From NCBI GenBank assembly GCA_014800525.1, contig JAAVFV010000030.1, positions 33,160 through 97,159 of the forward strand: a stretch of DNA of 64,000 bases, written 5' to 3'. A model generated the notes under the pieces. It was not told where the DNA came from, made no database searches, and saw nothing but the letters and a program-made list of their open reading frames with translations. Position numbers and translations under genes: made by a program. The DNA comes from Bacteroidales bacterium (GTDB lineage Bacteria; Bacteroidota; Bacteroidia; Bacteroidales; Muribaculaceae). Every line of letters begins with the position of its first letter. Within the stretch, counting starts at the first letter, position 1. This document shows, one piece after another, positions 54,352 through 63,956 of this stretch.

Positions 54352-56665
54352 ATCTCTCCGCCGACCGCCATATTACGTGGCATCCCTCGTCCTCCTGATG
54401 GTATGGCTTACCGGTTGCTCCACTACTGCGCGCCTATCTCCTTCAGATCCACTCTATAACGGGATGGAACTTAAGCTCCATCCCACCGATAAGGAAAAGC
54501 TCCCATCGGAAATGGTATCTGACCTTACAGCCGCTGTTAATGTCCGTCCAAATAATCCATGGCCGATTCTCTCACCTTATAAAAGGTCTCCTTTCCCTCT
54601 CGGCCTCTGGATGTATAATAATTGGAACGATTCCACCAAAGGACTTAAAGGCTGGCTTTACCGTAAGCTGGCCGACGCTCCTGTGCTTGTCAGCGATGCC
54701 CGCCCCCAGACCCGCGTCAAGATGCTCGAGACCATCCTTGATAACAATGGATATTTCGGTTCCACTGCCTCATATGCCCTCAAGCCGGCCAAGAATCCCA
54801 AGAAGGCATCCGTGATTTATAGTGTGAATGTCGGAAAGCCCTATCTTCTGGATAGCATCCAGCTCTTCGGACGCTCTGAGACTCTTCTCCATATGCTTGA
54901 TTCGCTTGTGCAGAAAAGTCCGTATCTCAAGCCGGGGGAACGTTTCTGCGTGGATTCTCTCTCCGCGGAAAGAGTGAGAATGGCCAATGCCCTGCGTAAT
55001 AAGGGATATTACTATTTCCGGCCCGACTATATCGAGTTTGAGGCCGATACTCTCATAACTCCCGGTGCCGTGGCTCTACGTATGGATCTGGCATCCAATA
55101 TGCCAAATCTGGCCCGTAAGCAATACCGCACCGGAGAGATCACCACCACCATTCTCCGCCGCAGTACCCGCAATCCGGGAACCCCTGATACGCTTGAGAC
55201 CTCAAAGGGCGACCTCATTGTATATCGGCCTTCAAAAATACGGCCAAATATGATTCCATCCTGTATCACATTCAGGAAGGGACGTCTATTCTCAGTCCGC
55301 AGTATGGACCTTACTCAACAACGCCTCTCCCGCCTCGGTATCTTCCAGAATATTCAGATTCAGCCTATTCCGGTCGATACCTCTGACCTTAATCCGACTC
55401 TGAATGTCAATATCATGTGTCAGCTCGATCGCCCGATGGAGGCTACCCTTGAGGCAAATGTCACCTCAAAATCGAATTCATATCTCGGTCCCGGTATAAT
55501 TTTCGGTGTCACAAATACCAATCTCTTCGGAGGTGCGGAGAAATTTAATCTCCAGCTTCATGGCACGTATGAATGGCAGACCGGCTCCAAAGCAAAGGGC
55601 AGCGTATTCAATAGCTATGAGGTCGGCATCACCGGTACGCTATCGTTTCCACGACTGCTCGCCCCGAAATTTGTCAGGCGTATCAACCGAGATCTCAACT
55701 GGACCAACATTTCGCTTGGTGCCAGTCTGATGAACCGTCCTCATTATTTCAAATTAGCTGAATTCGAAGGAGGTATATCTTATGAATGGCATCCTACGCG
55801 CCATTCCTATAACCAGCTCACGCTCTTCAAGCTTGTCTATAATAAACTGATCCATACCACTCCCGAATTTGATTCCATTATGATGGCCAATCCTGCCGTG
55901 GCGCTGAGTTTTCAGAATCAGTTTATACCCCAGATGAGCTATACCTATCAGCTTAATAAATGGTTGGAACGCGAGAGAATTAATGGTTTTGATTTCACTC
56001 TTACGGCCACTGAGGGTGGAAACATCTTCGATGCCATCTATCGTCTATGCGGGGTAAAAGGAGAGAAGCGTCTCTTCGGCACTCCTTTCTCACAGTTTGT
56101 GAAGGCGCAGGCTCAGCTTGTATATTCACGCCGACTGGTACGAGGAAGTGATCAATGGCTTGTGAACCGTTTCCTTATCGGTGCCGCTCATGCTTATGGA
56201 AACTCCAGACAGGTGCCCTATTCGGAACAGTTTTATATCGGTGGTGCCAATTCCATCAGGGCATTCTCAGTGCGGTCTCTTGGACCTGGTTCCTATCGTC
56301 CCCCGGTTTCGATGCAGAATGGCTATTTCGACCAGACCGGTACCTTCAAACTCGAGGTCAATTCCGAATATCGCTTCCCGATAGTGAGCATCCTTCATGG
56401 AGCAGCATTCGTGGATGCCGGCAATATATGGCTTCTTAAAAATGATCCCCTCCGTCCCGGAGGTCTCCTGCAGGCTAAGACATTCCTTAAGGATGTGGCC
56501 TTAGGCACCGGTGTTGGCCTTCGCGTGGATATAGGTATGTTGGTGATCCGCGGTGACCTGGGATATGGTCTCCATGCACCTTATTATACCGGCACCAATC
56601 ATTATTTCAATATCAAATTCAATAAAGCCTTTGCATTCCATCTCGCAATCGGATATCCTTTCTAA
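54326..56665 (+). CDS. TamA-type Omp85 outer membrane protein (lipoprotein)
   Basis: 779 residues. After a short cationic start comes a lipobox (VWLTGC, Cys ~31), then POTRA-like repeats (PYLLDSIQLFGRS; ~130-390) and an Omp85 barrel ending in IGYPF. The conserved loop IGGANSIRAFSVRSLGPGSY is present. It overlaps the tamB stop by 26 nt, so it is the obvious TamA partner of that TamB. The paralogue at 26645-29038 is the same family but located with an envelope operon. I use the ATG at 54326; an ATG two codons downstream is possible. Confidence 0.93.
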   Translation: MTMILSRNKSLRRPPYYVASLVLLMVWLTGCSTTARLSPSDPLYNGMELKLHPTDKEKLPSEMVSDLTAAVNVRPNNPWPILSPYKRSPFPLGLWMYNNWNDSTKGLKGWLYRKLADAPVLVSDARPQTRVKMLETILDNNGYFGSTASYALKPAKNPKKASVIYSVNVGKPYLLDSIQLFGRSETLLHMLDSLVQKSPYLKPGERFCVDSLSAERVRMANALRNKGYYYFRPDYIEFEADTLITPGAVALRMDLASNMPNLARKQYRTGEITTTILRRSTRNPGTPDTLETSKGDLIVYRPSKIRPNMIPSCITFRKGRLFSVRSMDLTQQRLSRLGIFQNIQIQPIPVDTSDLNPTLNVNIMCQLDRPMEATLEANVTSKSNSYLGPGIIFGVTNTNLFGGAEKFNLQLHGTYEWQTGSKAKGSVFNSYEVGITGTLSFPRLLAPKFVRRINRDLNWTNISLGASLMNRPHYFKLAEFEGGISYEWHPTRHSYNQLTLFKLVYNKLIHTTPEFDSIMMANPAVALSFQNQFIPQMSYTYQLNKWLERERINGFDFTLTATEGGNIFDAIYRLCGVKGEKRLFGTPFSQFVKAQAQLVYSRRLVRGSDQWLVNRFLIGAAHAYGNSRQVPYSEQFYIGGANSIRAFSVRSLGPGSYRPPVSMQNGYFDQTGTFKLEVNSEYRFPIVSILHGAAFVDAGNIWLLKNDPLRPGGLLQAKTFLKDVALGTGVGLRVDIGMLVIRGDLGYGLHAPYYTGTNHYFNIKFNKAFAFHLAIGYPF

Positions 56666-56719
56666 GGCCCCACACGATATGGGGAGCAACTACAATGTGG
56701 AATCAATTATATCATCTAT

Positions 56720-57232
56720 ATGAAAAAAACTGTAATCGCACTTATGGCTTTGGTTTCCATTCTCGGAACAGGCTGTTCTAAAAAGACAACAGCCCCTGCT
56801 ACAACAGGTAGTAACTCAACAATGGGGCCGGTAGAGATGCAGGAGAAGTTAACAATTAACGAACCGGCACGTTTGCTGATTAAAGCCACTGCATTCAAGA
56901 TGAGCGGCCCGTATGCCGATAATGTGGCCGTGACACTCAATGCCGATGGTACATTTGCTTATTATCCCGCGCCCTCTGATATTTCGGAGAACTCTAAACC
57001 GATTGACCTCGGCAACGGATGGTATCTCAACCGCCAGGGTATCACTCCTAATTCCGTATTCACCCGCTACACATTTGCGGAATACGCTGCCCTGAAGAAT
57101 GTTCCATCACGAGACGAACTTAAAGCGGCCATAATCCCCGGAGCCAAAGTAACGGAGTGGGAACAGTTACCTTACACTCCTTCAGAAGCTTTGTCTCATA
57201 TCCCCGAAATCAAAGCTCTCCTTGCAAAATAA
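56720..57232 (+). CDS. Small lipoprotein of unknown function
   Basis: 170 residues. The signal peptide with lipobox SILGTGC (Cys ~20) marks it as a lipoprotein; the mature part begins SKKTTAPATTG, Thr-rich. The rest is a single globular domain of ~120 residues with strands (VAVTLNADGTFAYYPAPSD; DLGNGWYLNRQG) and a C-terminal helical part. I do not recognise the family. It follows the tamA-type gene by 54 nt on the same strand and precedes two strong terminators, so it may be the last gene of the tamB-tamA transcript. Confidence 0.85.
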   Translation: MKKTVIALMALVSILGTGCSKKTTAPATTGSNSTMGPVEMQEKLTINEPARLLIKATAFKMSGPYADNVAVTLNADGTFAYYPAPSDISENSKPIDLGNGWYLNRQGITPNSVFTRYTFAEYAALKNVPSRDELKAAIIPGAKVTEWEQLPYTPSEALSHIPEIKALLAK

Positions 57233-57248
57233 GTAACTGCTTACAATT

Positions 57249-57282
57249 AGCGTCCGGCCGTAATTACTTACGACCGGACGCT
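57249..57282 (+). terminator. Hairpin 1 after the lipoprotein gene
   Basis: 14-nt arms AGCGTCCGGCCGTA / TACGACCGGACGCT (one mismatch), loop ATTACT, followed by A/T-rich sequence. Confidence 0.75.
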
Positions 57283-57289
57283 AAAAATT

Positions 57290-57323
57290 CAGAGGGGTGT
57301 CAGATTAATCTGACACCCCTCTG
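57290..57323. terminator. Perfect 34-bp palindrome, terminator
   Basis: 57290-57323 is its own reverse complement without loop or mismatch (centre GATTAATC), directly followed by GTTTTAATT. It sits 7 nt after the first hairpin. The rest of 57324-57497, up to the convergent typA gene, has only a short GC-rich hairpin around 57355-57395. Confidence 0.8.
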
Positions 57324-57497
57324 TTTTAATTAATGTCCTACCGGACCGGTGCTCAGCAGCCTCAGGGCGGCTTCGCGCCTGCCGGAGGATCTAAGTCTTT
57401 GATACTATAACAAGAGCATATCTTATTTTGTTCGCAGACTCATTCCCTTTTTTTCTCTATTCCCCGTTTATACTTTAGGAATAGGAGGATATTGGAG

Positions 57498-59294
57498 TTA
57501 TCGGGAAGCGCGCTTACGCTCGTTCTCATCAAGCAGAATCTTGCGCAAACGGATATGATTCGGAGTTACCTCCACATATTCATCCTCCTTGATGTATTCC
57601 AGAGCCTCCTCAAGAGAGAATATCACCGGCGGAACAATTCTTGCTTTATCATCCGCCCCCGAAGCGCGCATATTGGTAAGCTTCTTGGATTTAGTGACAT
57701 TCACCACGATATCCTGATCCTTTGCATTCTCACCAACCACCTGACCTGCGTACACCTCTTCCTGAGGGAAGATAAAGAATCTGCCTCGGTCCTGAAGTTT
57801 ATCGATAGCATAGGCATATGCCGTTCCGGCCTCAAGAGCAATCAGGGACCCATTCACACGACGCTCGATATCTCCCTTCCATGGCTGATATTCCAGGAAC
57901 CGGTGAGCCATAATGGCTTCTCCGGCCGTGGCGGTAAGGATATTATTGCGCAGACCGATGATTCCACGCGATGGAATATGGAATTTGATGTCAATGCGGT
58001 CGTTGCGGGTCTCCATCGATACAATCTCTCCTTTGCGACGAGTTACAAGATCCACCACCTTTGACGAATATTCCTCCGGAACATTAATTGTCAGGGCCTC
58101 GATCGGTTCACATTTCACTCCATCGATTTCCTTGATAATCACCTGCGGCTGACCCACCTGAAGTTCATAGCCCTCACGGCGCATGGTTTCGATGAGGATG
58201 GAGAGATGGAGTACGCCTCGGCCATAGACCACCCACTTATCTTCTCCCGGATCTTTCACCACCCGGAGAGCAAGATTGCGGTCAAGTTCTTTTTCCAGAC
58301 GATCGTTGATATGACGCGATGTAACATACTTACCATCTTTTCCGAAGAAAGGAGAGTCGTTGATGGTGAAGGTCATCGACATTGTGGGCTCATCGATTGC
58401 AATACGGGGAAGAGGCTCGGGATTATCAAAAAGTGTGAGAGTATCCCCTATCTCGAAATTATCAAGACCAACAACGGCACAAAGATCTCCACTCGATACT
58501 TCGCTCACCTTCTTACGTCCCATGCCCTCGAAGACATGAAGCTCCTTAATCTTCTGTTTGGTCACTGTGCCGTCTTTCTTACAAAGACCCAGCTCCATAC
58601 CTTCACGCAGTGTGCCGCGGTGTACACGTCCGATTGCAATACGGCCCACATAGCTGCTGAAGTCAAGGCTCGTGATGAGCATCTGGGGATCTCCCTCAAG
58701 TTGCTGAGGCGCAGGGATATTCTCAATTATGGCATCGAGTACGGCAGTGATATCCTCGGTTGGCTTACGCCAGTCGGTCGACATCCAGTTCTGTTTCGCC
58801 GAGCCATATATGGTGCGGAAATCAAGCTGGTCTTCCGTAGCATCAAGGTTGAACATAAGATCGAACACCATCTCATTCACCTCGTCCGGACGACAGTTGG
58901 GCTTATCCACCTTGTTGACCACCACCACCGGCTTAAGACCCATCTGAATTGCCTTCTGAAGCACGAATCGTGTCTGAGGCATGGGGCCTTCGAAGGCGTC
59001 AACAAGCAGCAGACATCCATCTGCCATATTCAGAACGCGCTCCACTTCTCCTCCGAAGTCTGCGTGTCCCGGGGTGTCGATGATATTGATCTTTACCCCT
59101 TTATAGTTGATTGATACATTCTTTGACAGGATTGTGATCCCGCGCTCACGCTCGAGATCGTTATTGTCAAGAATCAGCTCTCCCGTCGACTGATTGTCGC
59201 GGAATAAATGACCGGCAAGCAACATTTTATCCACAAGTGTGGTCTTGCCATGGTCTACGTGTGCGATTATCGCTATATTTCGAATATCCTGCAT
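57498..59294 (-). CDS. typA: TypA/BipA ribosome-associated GTPase
   Basis: 598 residues. The G domain starts at [19 protein letters not shown] (P-loop HVDHGKT), with [21 protein letters not shown] (G3) and [16 protein letters not shown] (G4). EF-G-like domains follow, then the TypA-specific C-terminal domain ([30 protein letters not shown] segment ~ residues 425-450; [15 protein letters not shown] ~545-560). TypA associates with ribosomes and affects translation and assembly under stress. A consensus -7 element (TAATTTTG, 59331-59338) lies 37 nt upstream; the -33 is not clear. Confidence 0.97.
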   Translation of the reverse strand: MQDIRNIAIIAHVDHGKTTLVDKMLLAGHLFRDNQSTGELILDNNDLERERGITILSKNVSINYKGVKINIIDTPGHADFGGEVERVLNMADGCLLLVDAFEGPMPQTRFVLQKAIQMGLKPVVVVNKVDKPNCRPDEVNEMVFDLMFNLDATEDQLDFRTIYGSAKQNWMSTDWRKPTEDITAVLDAIIENIPAPQQLEGDPQMLITSLDFSSYVGRIAIGRVHRGTLREGMELGLCKKDGTVTKQKIKELHVFEGMGRKKVSEVSSGDLCAVVGLDNFEIGDTLTLFDNPEPLPRIAIDEPTMSMTFTINDSPFFGKDGKYVTSRHINDRLEKELDRNLALRVVKDPGEDKWVVYGRGVLHLSILIETMRREGYELQVGQPQVIIKEIDGVKCEPIEALTINVPEEYSSKVVDLVTRRKGEIVSMETRNDRIDIKFHIPSRGIIGLRNNILTATAGEAIMAHRFLEYQPWKGDIERRVNGSLIALEAGTAYAYAIDKLQDRGRFFIFPQEEVYAGQVVGENAKDQDIVVNVTKSKKLTNMRASGADDKARIVPPVIFSLEEALEYIKEDEYVEVTPNHIRLRKILLDENERKRASR

Positions 59295-59330
59295 AGCTTA
59301 AAGCTTATCAGTGGTTGCTTCTATATTTTG

Positions 59331-59338
59331 CAAAATTA
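59331..59338 (-). promoter_or_regulatory. Probable -7 element of typA
   Basis: Minus-strand TAATTTTG matches TAnnTTTG; no TTTG stands 19-21 nt upstream of it, so only half the promoter is supported. Confidence 0.35.
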
Positions 59339-59379
59339 ACAAAAATGCTTGAATTTTATGTTATAGAACACATTTTATA

Positions 59380-59760
59380 TTATTCTTCCGGGGCTCCATT
59401 CCTCCTCTTCAACGGTATCGGGGCATCCAGAGGATTCTTCGCCGGCTTCTGGGATTCAGATTTCTTCATCTTTTTCCCCCGGCTCATTTCTTTCTTCTTG
59501 GATTCCTCCTTAGCCTGAGTGGCCTTCTTTTTCTTTTCTTTCCTCTTTCTTTCCTTTTGCTTTGTGGGTACTTCCCTGATCAGGGAGTCGGATTTGACGG
59601 AATTTCTGGTTTCTGACAGTATTCTTATAGCGTTTGCTTCGGCCTCGCGGTCAATGCGCGTGCATCCCCCGGGATTAAATCGCGAAATGCCCACCACAGC
59701 AAGCGCCACTGCTGACAGAAGTATCAGTCCGGTGCGTTCGCTGCGTGTGAGCCTTTTCAT
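59380..59760 (-). CDS. Lys-rich single-pass membrane protein of unknown function
   Basis: 126 residues. A short cationic start (MKRLTRSERTG) is followed by one membrane helix (LILLSAVALAVVGISRF, ~11-27). A soluble region follows, of which residues ~65-110 are almost all Lys, Glu, Arg and Ser (RKRKEKKKK, KKKEMSRGKKMKK). The opening resembles that of Bacteroidota ComEA-like helix-hairpin-helix proteins (SRSERRGI-type), but no HhH motif follows. It could be a truncated relative or an unrelated small membrane protein. The base composition of the Lys-rich part is strongly strand-biased. Confidence 0.65.
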   Translation of the reverse strand: MKRLTRSERTGLILLSAVALAVVGISRFNPGGCTRIDREAEANAIRILSETRNSVKSDSLIREVPTKQKERKRKEKKKKATQAKEESKKKEMSRGKKMKKSESQKPAKNPLDAPIPLKRRNGAPEE

Positions 59761-59854
59761 ATCTGGATATGTTGTTTTAGTCTGTATATCTATCCCTCCG
59801 GGAAAGTGGAGGAGCTAATATTCTTCCAGGAATTAATCCGAGGAAAACTCCGGA

Positions 59855-60916
59855 TTAATACATCGGAGTGAATGGAGCTGATTTCTTAAGCTTATTAGAG
59901 ATATCCCCTACCATCTCCTTGATATCCGGAGAGGAAGTATCGAGTTTCATTACCGATGCTCCAGGTTTGAGATTCACCTTATTGAGATCGACATAAAAGT
60001 ACCCGGGATTAGTGACTATATCAAAGTAGTAACGTAAATCACGAGTATTGGCATAACTGCGCCATTGTGTCGAGCTGAGATTCGGAGCTCCCTCAATCTC
60101 GTAGGTATAGGGCACGGATGAGTTTACAAGAATACTTCTTGTGATTGAAGCTCCCAGATCAGGATCAGATACGGATTTCACATGATGAGCGAAATAATTG
60201 GCACGTACCGCACGATCAGGACTACTCACCGTGCCGGGAAGCATATTCCGACCTCCGATGTTATTCCAATAGTCGATAATGGCGCGCATTGAAGGCCAGT
60301 TGGGATCGTTGGTCATTGCCCGGTAGTCACCCATGTCATAGATATTGATATTGCCATGGTCGAACTCAAAGATTACGCTTTTTCCCGTGGCGTCGGTCAC
60401 ACCCCAGTGAAGAGCCGAAACGGTGCCTCCGTCAAATGTGGCTCCTCCGATATTGAAGTCATGCTTTTTCAATACCTCCACCACCTCATCCGTGGTTGCG
60501 TTCTGATCAAGTAACCATGCCACGAACATCGCCATCGACATTGGAGGGCGATTCTGAGTCTCGGTGTTGGTATATACAGTACCCTTGCAGAACAGACCGT
60601 TTACCACCAATCCTTTCTCATTCATTCCTTCCGTGACTCCTCCATCATATCCTACTGCATATACGGCACCATATTTGGAGGTCCAGCGAACTGCTCCCGG
60701 TTGGTCGCTGCCCACTTTCTCCATTCCACGGGGATAGACATAAAGATTCGTCGGTATCGGAGTTTTCCAGTCGAGCGACCGTCCCACTATATACAAAGAA
60801 TCATTGCCCTGATATAATACCCTTGAGCATGCATCAGCTTGCTCAGCTCCACCTATCATCGCCACTCCCCCAAGTGCCAAAGCTCCTGCAATTGTCTTTA
60901 TCCAGTTCTTTTTCAT
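59855..60916 (-). CDS. Linear amide C-N hydrolase, choloylglycine hydrolase family (bile salt hydrolase / penicillin V acylase)
   Basis: 353 residues. The Ntn-hydrolase core shows Cys30 after a signal-type leader (EQADA then CSRVLYQGND), Arg46 and Asp49 in VGRSLDW, the Asn-containing GLVVNGLF and MTNDPNWPSM, and Arg in SPDRAVRANYF. These match the catalytic set of bile salt hydrolases and penicillin V acylases. In the family Cys becomes the N-terminal residue after processing. Here signal cleavage after ADA would leave it free, so the enzyme is probably exported or periplasmic, as in other Bacteroidota. Substrate could be conjugated bile salts, N-acyl homoserine lactones or penicillin V-like amides; the sequence cannot choose. 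A small hairpin (59832-59840 / 59851-59859) overlaps the stop codon. Confidence 0.9.
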   Translation of the reverse strand: MKKNWIKTIAGALALGGVAMIGGAEQADACSRVLYQGNDSLYIVGRSLDWKTPIPTNLYVYPRGMEKVGSDQPGAVRWTSKYGAVYAVGYDGGVTEGMNEKGLVVNGLFCKGTVYTNTETQNRPPMSMAMFVAWLLDQNATTDEVVEVLKKHDFNIGGATFDGGTVSALHWGVTDATGKSVIFEFDHGNINIYDMGDYRAMTNDPNWPSMRAIIDYWNNIGGRNMLPGTVSSPDRAVRANYFAHHVKSVSDPDLGASITRSILVNSSVPYTYEIEGAPNLSSTQWRSYANTRDLRYYFDIVTNPGYFYVDLNKVNLKPGASVMKLDTSSPDIKEMVGDISNKLKKSAPFTPMY

Positions 60917-61100
60917 TTTCTGTAAGTGTTAGATTTAACCGATAGGAAAGGAGGAGTTGATTGCTATCTTGGTATTAAGTCTCCACCACTTACCTATTCT
61001 CTTTTATTAGATAAACGTAAGTAGGCGCAAGTGGTTCATTATTTTGCAATTATCCGAATATCTTCTATATAGTTATTTTGGAATCAAACACCCTATTGAA

Positions 61101-62099
61101 TCAATTTTTTTCTGTCTTGATTTTAGGATCGGGTCGTTTAGCTCCCGGAAGAGTATATATGGCTGAAAGTGAAAAACTGATTGGCGATGATGCTCCATAT
61201 CCGGGAATAAACCATGGCTGGGAAGACGATTTAGAGGCTACATGAAATTTAAAATGATAGCGGATATTCCAGCCCATGAAGAATCTTTTGTATATCTTAA
61301 CCTTGAGGCCGATCAAGGCTTCTCCATACAGGGCCGTAGCTTTCAATCCATTCATATCAAAGGAGGTGGATTCATGCCAGTAGTCGTCAGCCACGTGTAT
61401 ATTCCTCACATCATAGCTGAAGCTTGAAAATCCTCCCCGTAATCCTAAGTATAATTGATAGTCGGGATTACTCTTGTATAGAAAATTATAATTGATTCCG
61501 AGTTTGCAATAGAATGATGGAGAAGTCCGATAGGTGAAATTGGCATTCTTCGGACTGGAATCTGCAACACCGATTCCGGCTTCCAGTACCGGAAAGAACC
61601 AGTTATGGAGCGAGATATCGGCCCAGACATCGAAGTTCATATATCGTTGCCCGGCCATACGCATGATAAGGTCGGCGAAGTTAACTCCTACGCTGATTCC
61701 GTCGTATAAGGGATAGACCGGACTGGATTTAGGCTTGGAGACAGTGTCAAGGGTAGCCAGAAACAACACAGGTTCGTCAAGGGGATTCCCGTGCTTGTCG
61801 TAATAGTGGAGCACAGTCACCGGCTTATGGTCATCTGTATCGATTGGAGTGATCTTACGCGGTTCTCGTTTTTTAGGAGGAGCGGTAACACTGATACTGT
61901 CAGTGACCAGAATCAGACTGTCGCCCTGAATCTCAAACGTCTCTCCTCCGGTGATGGAATCCGGTGTCTCTGTCGACGCTTTACTCTGCGCATATCCGGC
62001 TATTCCACACATACTCAATAGTATCCCTATCATTAATATGCGGAATAGTTCGGTTGGTATTTTGCTTATGGAATTTATCATTTGAATCTTAGACTCCAT
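61101..62099 (-). CDS. DUF6048-type outer-membrane-associated protein
   Basis: 332 residues. Signal peptide region to ~37 (FRILMIGILLSMCGIAGYAQ), then a Pro/Lys/Arg linker and a beta-barrel-like domain (GISVGVNFADLIMRMAGQRYMNFDVWADISLHNWFFPVLEAGIG as the start; repeated aromatic strands thereafter). It matches what I recall of the DUF6048 family, which sits next to DUF6452 in many Bacteroidales. The start at 62099 is 23 nt after the DUF6452 stop; an ATG at 62081 is possible. No enzymatic motif. Probable small outer membrane protein co-expressed with its neighbour; family name from memory. Confidence 0.7.
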   Translation of the reverse strand: MESKIQMINSISKIPTELFRILMIGILLSMCGIAGYAQSKASTETPDSITGGETFEIQGDSLILVTDSISVTAPPKKREPRKITPIDTDDHKPVTVLHYYDKHGNPLDEPVLFLATLDTVSKPKSSPVYPLYDGISVGVNFADLIMRMAGQRYMNFDVWADISLHNWFFPVLEAGIGVADSSPKNANFTYRTSPSFYCKLGINYNFLYKSNPDYQLYLGLRGGFSSFSYDVRNIHVADDYWHESTSFDMNGLKATALYGEALIGLKVKIYKRFFMGWNIRYHFKFHVASKSSSQPWFIPGYGASSPISFSLSAIYTLPGAKRPDPKIKTEKN

Positions 62100-62122
62100 C
62101 CCTATAGGTTTCTATATACGCT

Positions 62123-62698
62123 TCAAAAATTTTCGTCTGATTCCGGAATGGTATCTGTCGGAGCCGGAGCCTCATAATGAATGTAGATCCGGAAGTTTTC
62201 GACAGCCGCATTCGTTACCTGTGGGGTCACGCATACCACTGAATCTATCATATGTCCTGTATTCCGGATATCCTCGATGTCGTATACATAACTTACCCCA
62301 CACGCGGCTGAAACAAATCTGGGAGCGGCTGAATAACTGAATTTCACCGTATCGCTCACAGTGATAGGGGGTTCCTGACTCCGATCTAAGTAAAATTTGA
62401 AAACATATGATGTCATATCAGAGTCTATCCGCAGAGGCAGATATAGCTCGGACACAGATGAGGAACCCGTGGATAGAACAGAATCCCCCGGTGCACCGAT
62501 GCCATATACCTCCATTCCGGATACACTCACCTGCGATATGCTGCCATCATCCACCATATAGAATCCGGCTTGAGGGAGGGTATTCTTGTTATCATAACAT
62601 TCTTCTGTGCTGCAGGCCGTCCACAACAGAGCCATAAGCCCACAACATCCGATCCCACCGATAAGAATCGGATGATACCTGAGTTTTAATATCTGCAT
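62123..62698 (-). CDS. DUF6452-type lipoprotein
   Basis: 191 residues. The N-terminal hydrophobic segment ends at a lipobox (LLWTAC, Cys ~29), followed by STEECYDNKNTLPQAGFYMVDD, the typical opening of the DUF6452 family as I recall it. The rest is a beta-sandwich-like domain with VSVSGMEVYGIGAPGDSVL and FRIYIHYEAP. It sits between the GT2 gene and the DUF6048 gene. Its ATG overlaps the GT2 stop codon by 1 nt (TGATG), so the three form one operon. Function unknown. Confidence 0.75.
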   Translation of the reverse strand: MQILKLRYHPILIGGIGCCGLMALLWTACSTEECYDNKNTLPQAGFYMVDDGSISQVSVSGMEVYGIGAPGDSVLSTGSSSVSELYLPLRIDSDMTSYVFKFYLDRSQEPPITVSDTVKFSYSAAPRFVSAACGVSYVYDIEDIRNTGHMIDSVVCVTPQVTNAAVENFRIYIHYEAPAPTDTIPESDENF

Positions 62699-63648
62699 CA
62701 GAATTCCTCCGCTATTAAATAGTTATTCCGTTCTGCGGAATTACGCGTGATGAGCTCTCCGATAAGTCCGGTACAAAAGAACTGCACTCCCAACACCATC
62801 GCTGTAAGCGAGAGGTAGAAGTATACCGATTTTGTCACCCAGAAGTTGAAGGTCGAGGAGTTCATTGCTATAATCTTCAGTATCAGCACCACCACTACTG
62901 CCATAAATCCGATTACAAACATCAGAGAGCCGAGCAACCCGAATATATGCATGGGCTTAATGCCGAATTTTGACTGAAACCAAAGCGTACCAAGATCAAG
63001 ATAACCATTTACAAAACGGTCGAGGCCGAATTTAGTGGTGCCATATTTTCGGGCTTGGTGATGCACCACCTTCTCCCCTATCTTATGATATCCGGCATTT
63101 TTTGCAAGATACGGAATATAACGATGCATATCTCCATAGACCTCGATATGCTTTATCACCTCCTTCTTATATGCCTTAAGACCGCAATTGAAGTCGTGAA
63201 GGTTTTTGATTCCGCTCACACGACGCGCCGTAGCATTAAAGAGTTTTGTGGGGATGGTTTTTGAAAGTGGGTCATATCTCTTCTTTTTCCATCCCGACAC
63301 TAAGTCATATCCATCCTGAGTAATCATCCGGTAGAGTTCCGGGATTTCGTCGGGGCTATCCTGAAGATCGGCATCCATTGTGATCACCACATCCCCCTTA
63401 GCCCGCTCGAAGCCTGTGTTCAGAGCCGGAGATTTTCCATAGTTGCGCGAAAAGGCCACGGCATGAATAGCGGGATTGGACGCAGCAAGCTGCTTGATCA
63501 CATCCATTGAATTATCCGTAGATCCGTCATTAATGAAAAGAATCTCATATGAGAATCCATTCTCATCCATCACTCTCTTGATCCATGCTGCGAGTTCGGG
63601 AAGTGACTCCGCCTCATTATATAGGGGTACAACTATCGAGATATCCAT
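62698..63648 (-). CDS. GT2 glycosyltransferase, DPM/GtrB-like, with two C-terminal membrane helices
   Basis: 316 residues. The GT-A domain at the N-terminus has SIVVPLYNEAESLPEL, FINDGSTDNSMDVI, VAFSRNYGKSPALNTGFERA and MDADLQDSPDEIPEL (DxD), as in dolichol-phosphate mannosyltransferase and GtrB. Residues ~155-220 have the family's conserved DFNCGLKAYKKEVI and an HHQARKYGTTKFG segment. Two membrane helices close the protein (~232-260 and ~275-300). It transfers a sugar from a nucleotide donor to undecaprenyl phosphate, probably for envelope glycan assembly. It is the first gene of the DUF6452/DUF6048 operon (1-nt overlap). Confidence 0.93.
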   Translation of the reverse strand: MDISIVVPLYNEAESLPELAAWIKRVMDENGFSYEILFINDGSTDNSMDVIKQLAASNPAIHAVAFSRNYGKSPALNTGFERAKGDVVITMDADLQDSPDEIPELYRMITQDGYDLVSGWKKKRYDPLSKTIPTKLFNATARRVSGIKNLHDFNCGLKAYKKEVIKHIEVYGDMHRYIPYLAKNAGYHKIGEKVVHHQARKYGTTKFGLDRFVNGYLDLGTLWFQSKFGIKPMHIFGLLGSLMFVIGFMAVVVVLILKIIAMNSSTFNFWVTKSVYFYLSLTAMVLGVQFFCTGLIGELITRNSAERNNYLIAEEF

Positions 63649-63796
63649 AATAATTAAAGTGGGAAAGATTATCCGATTCGTCGGGGTGGCACTCCGGAGG
63701 GCTCTAATTTATTTGATCAGAGGGATTTGAAACCTATAAGCATCACACTGCCCGAACCATCCCTACAAAATTACAAAAAAAATTTCTCTTAGAATA

Positions 63797-63828
63797 TTTG
63801 GAAGTATCAAAAAAAGGTTGTAACTTTG
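63797..63828 (+). promoter_or_regulatory. Promoter of tRNA-Lys
   Basis: TTTG (63797-63800), 20-nt spacer, TAACTTTG (63821-63828), about 55 nt before the tRNA. Confidence 0.75.
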
Positions 63829-63883
63829 CATCGCTTTTGGGAACAAACCTTCTAACAAGGCAACCCTTCCGGAGCAAGAGGAT

Positions 63884-63956
63884 GATTCGCTAGCTCAGCT
63901 GGTAGAGCACAACACTTTTAATGTTGGGGTCCTGGGTTCGAGCCCCAGGCGGATCA
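63884..63956 (+). tRNA. tRNA-Lys (anticodon UUU)
   Basis: 73 nt including discriminator A. Acceptor GATTCGC pairs with GCGGATC (one G-U), D-stem GCTC/GAGC, anticodon stem CAACA/TGTTG with loop CTTTTAA (anticodon TTT, Lys), T-stem CTGGG/CCCAG with TTCGAGC loop. No CCA is encoded (ACAG follows). Confidence 0.96.

Noticed and set aside
58206..59114. 302-codon open frame opposite typA
   Set aside because: Antisense shadow of the typA coding sequence.
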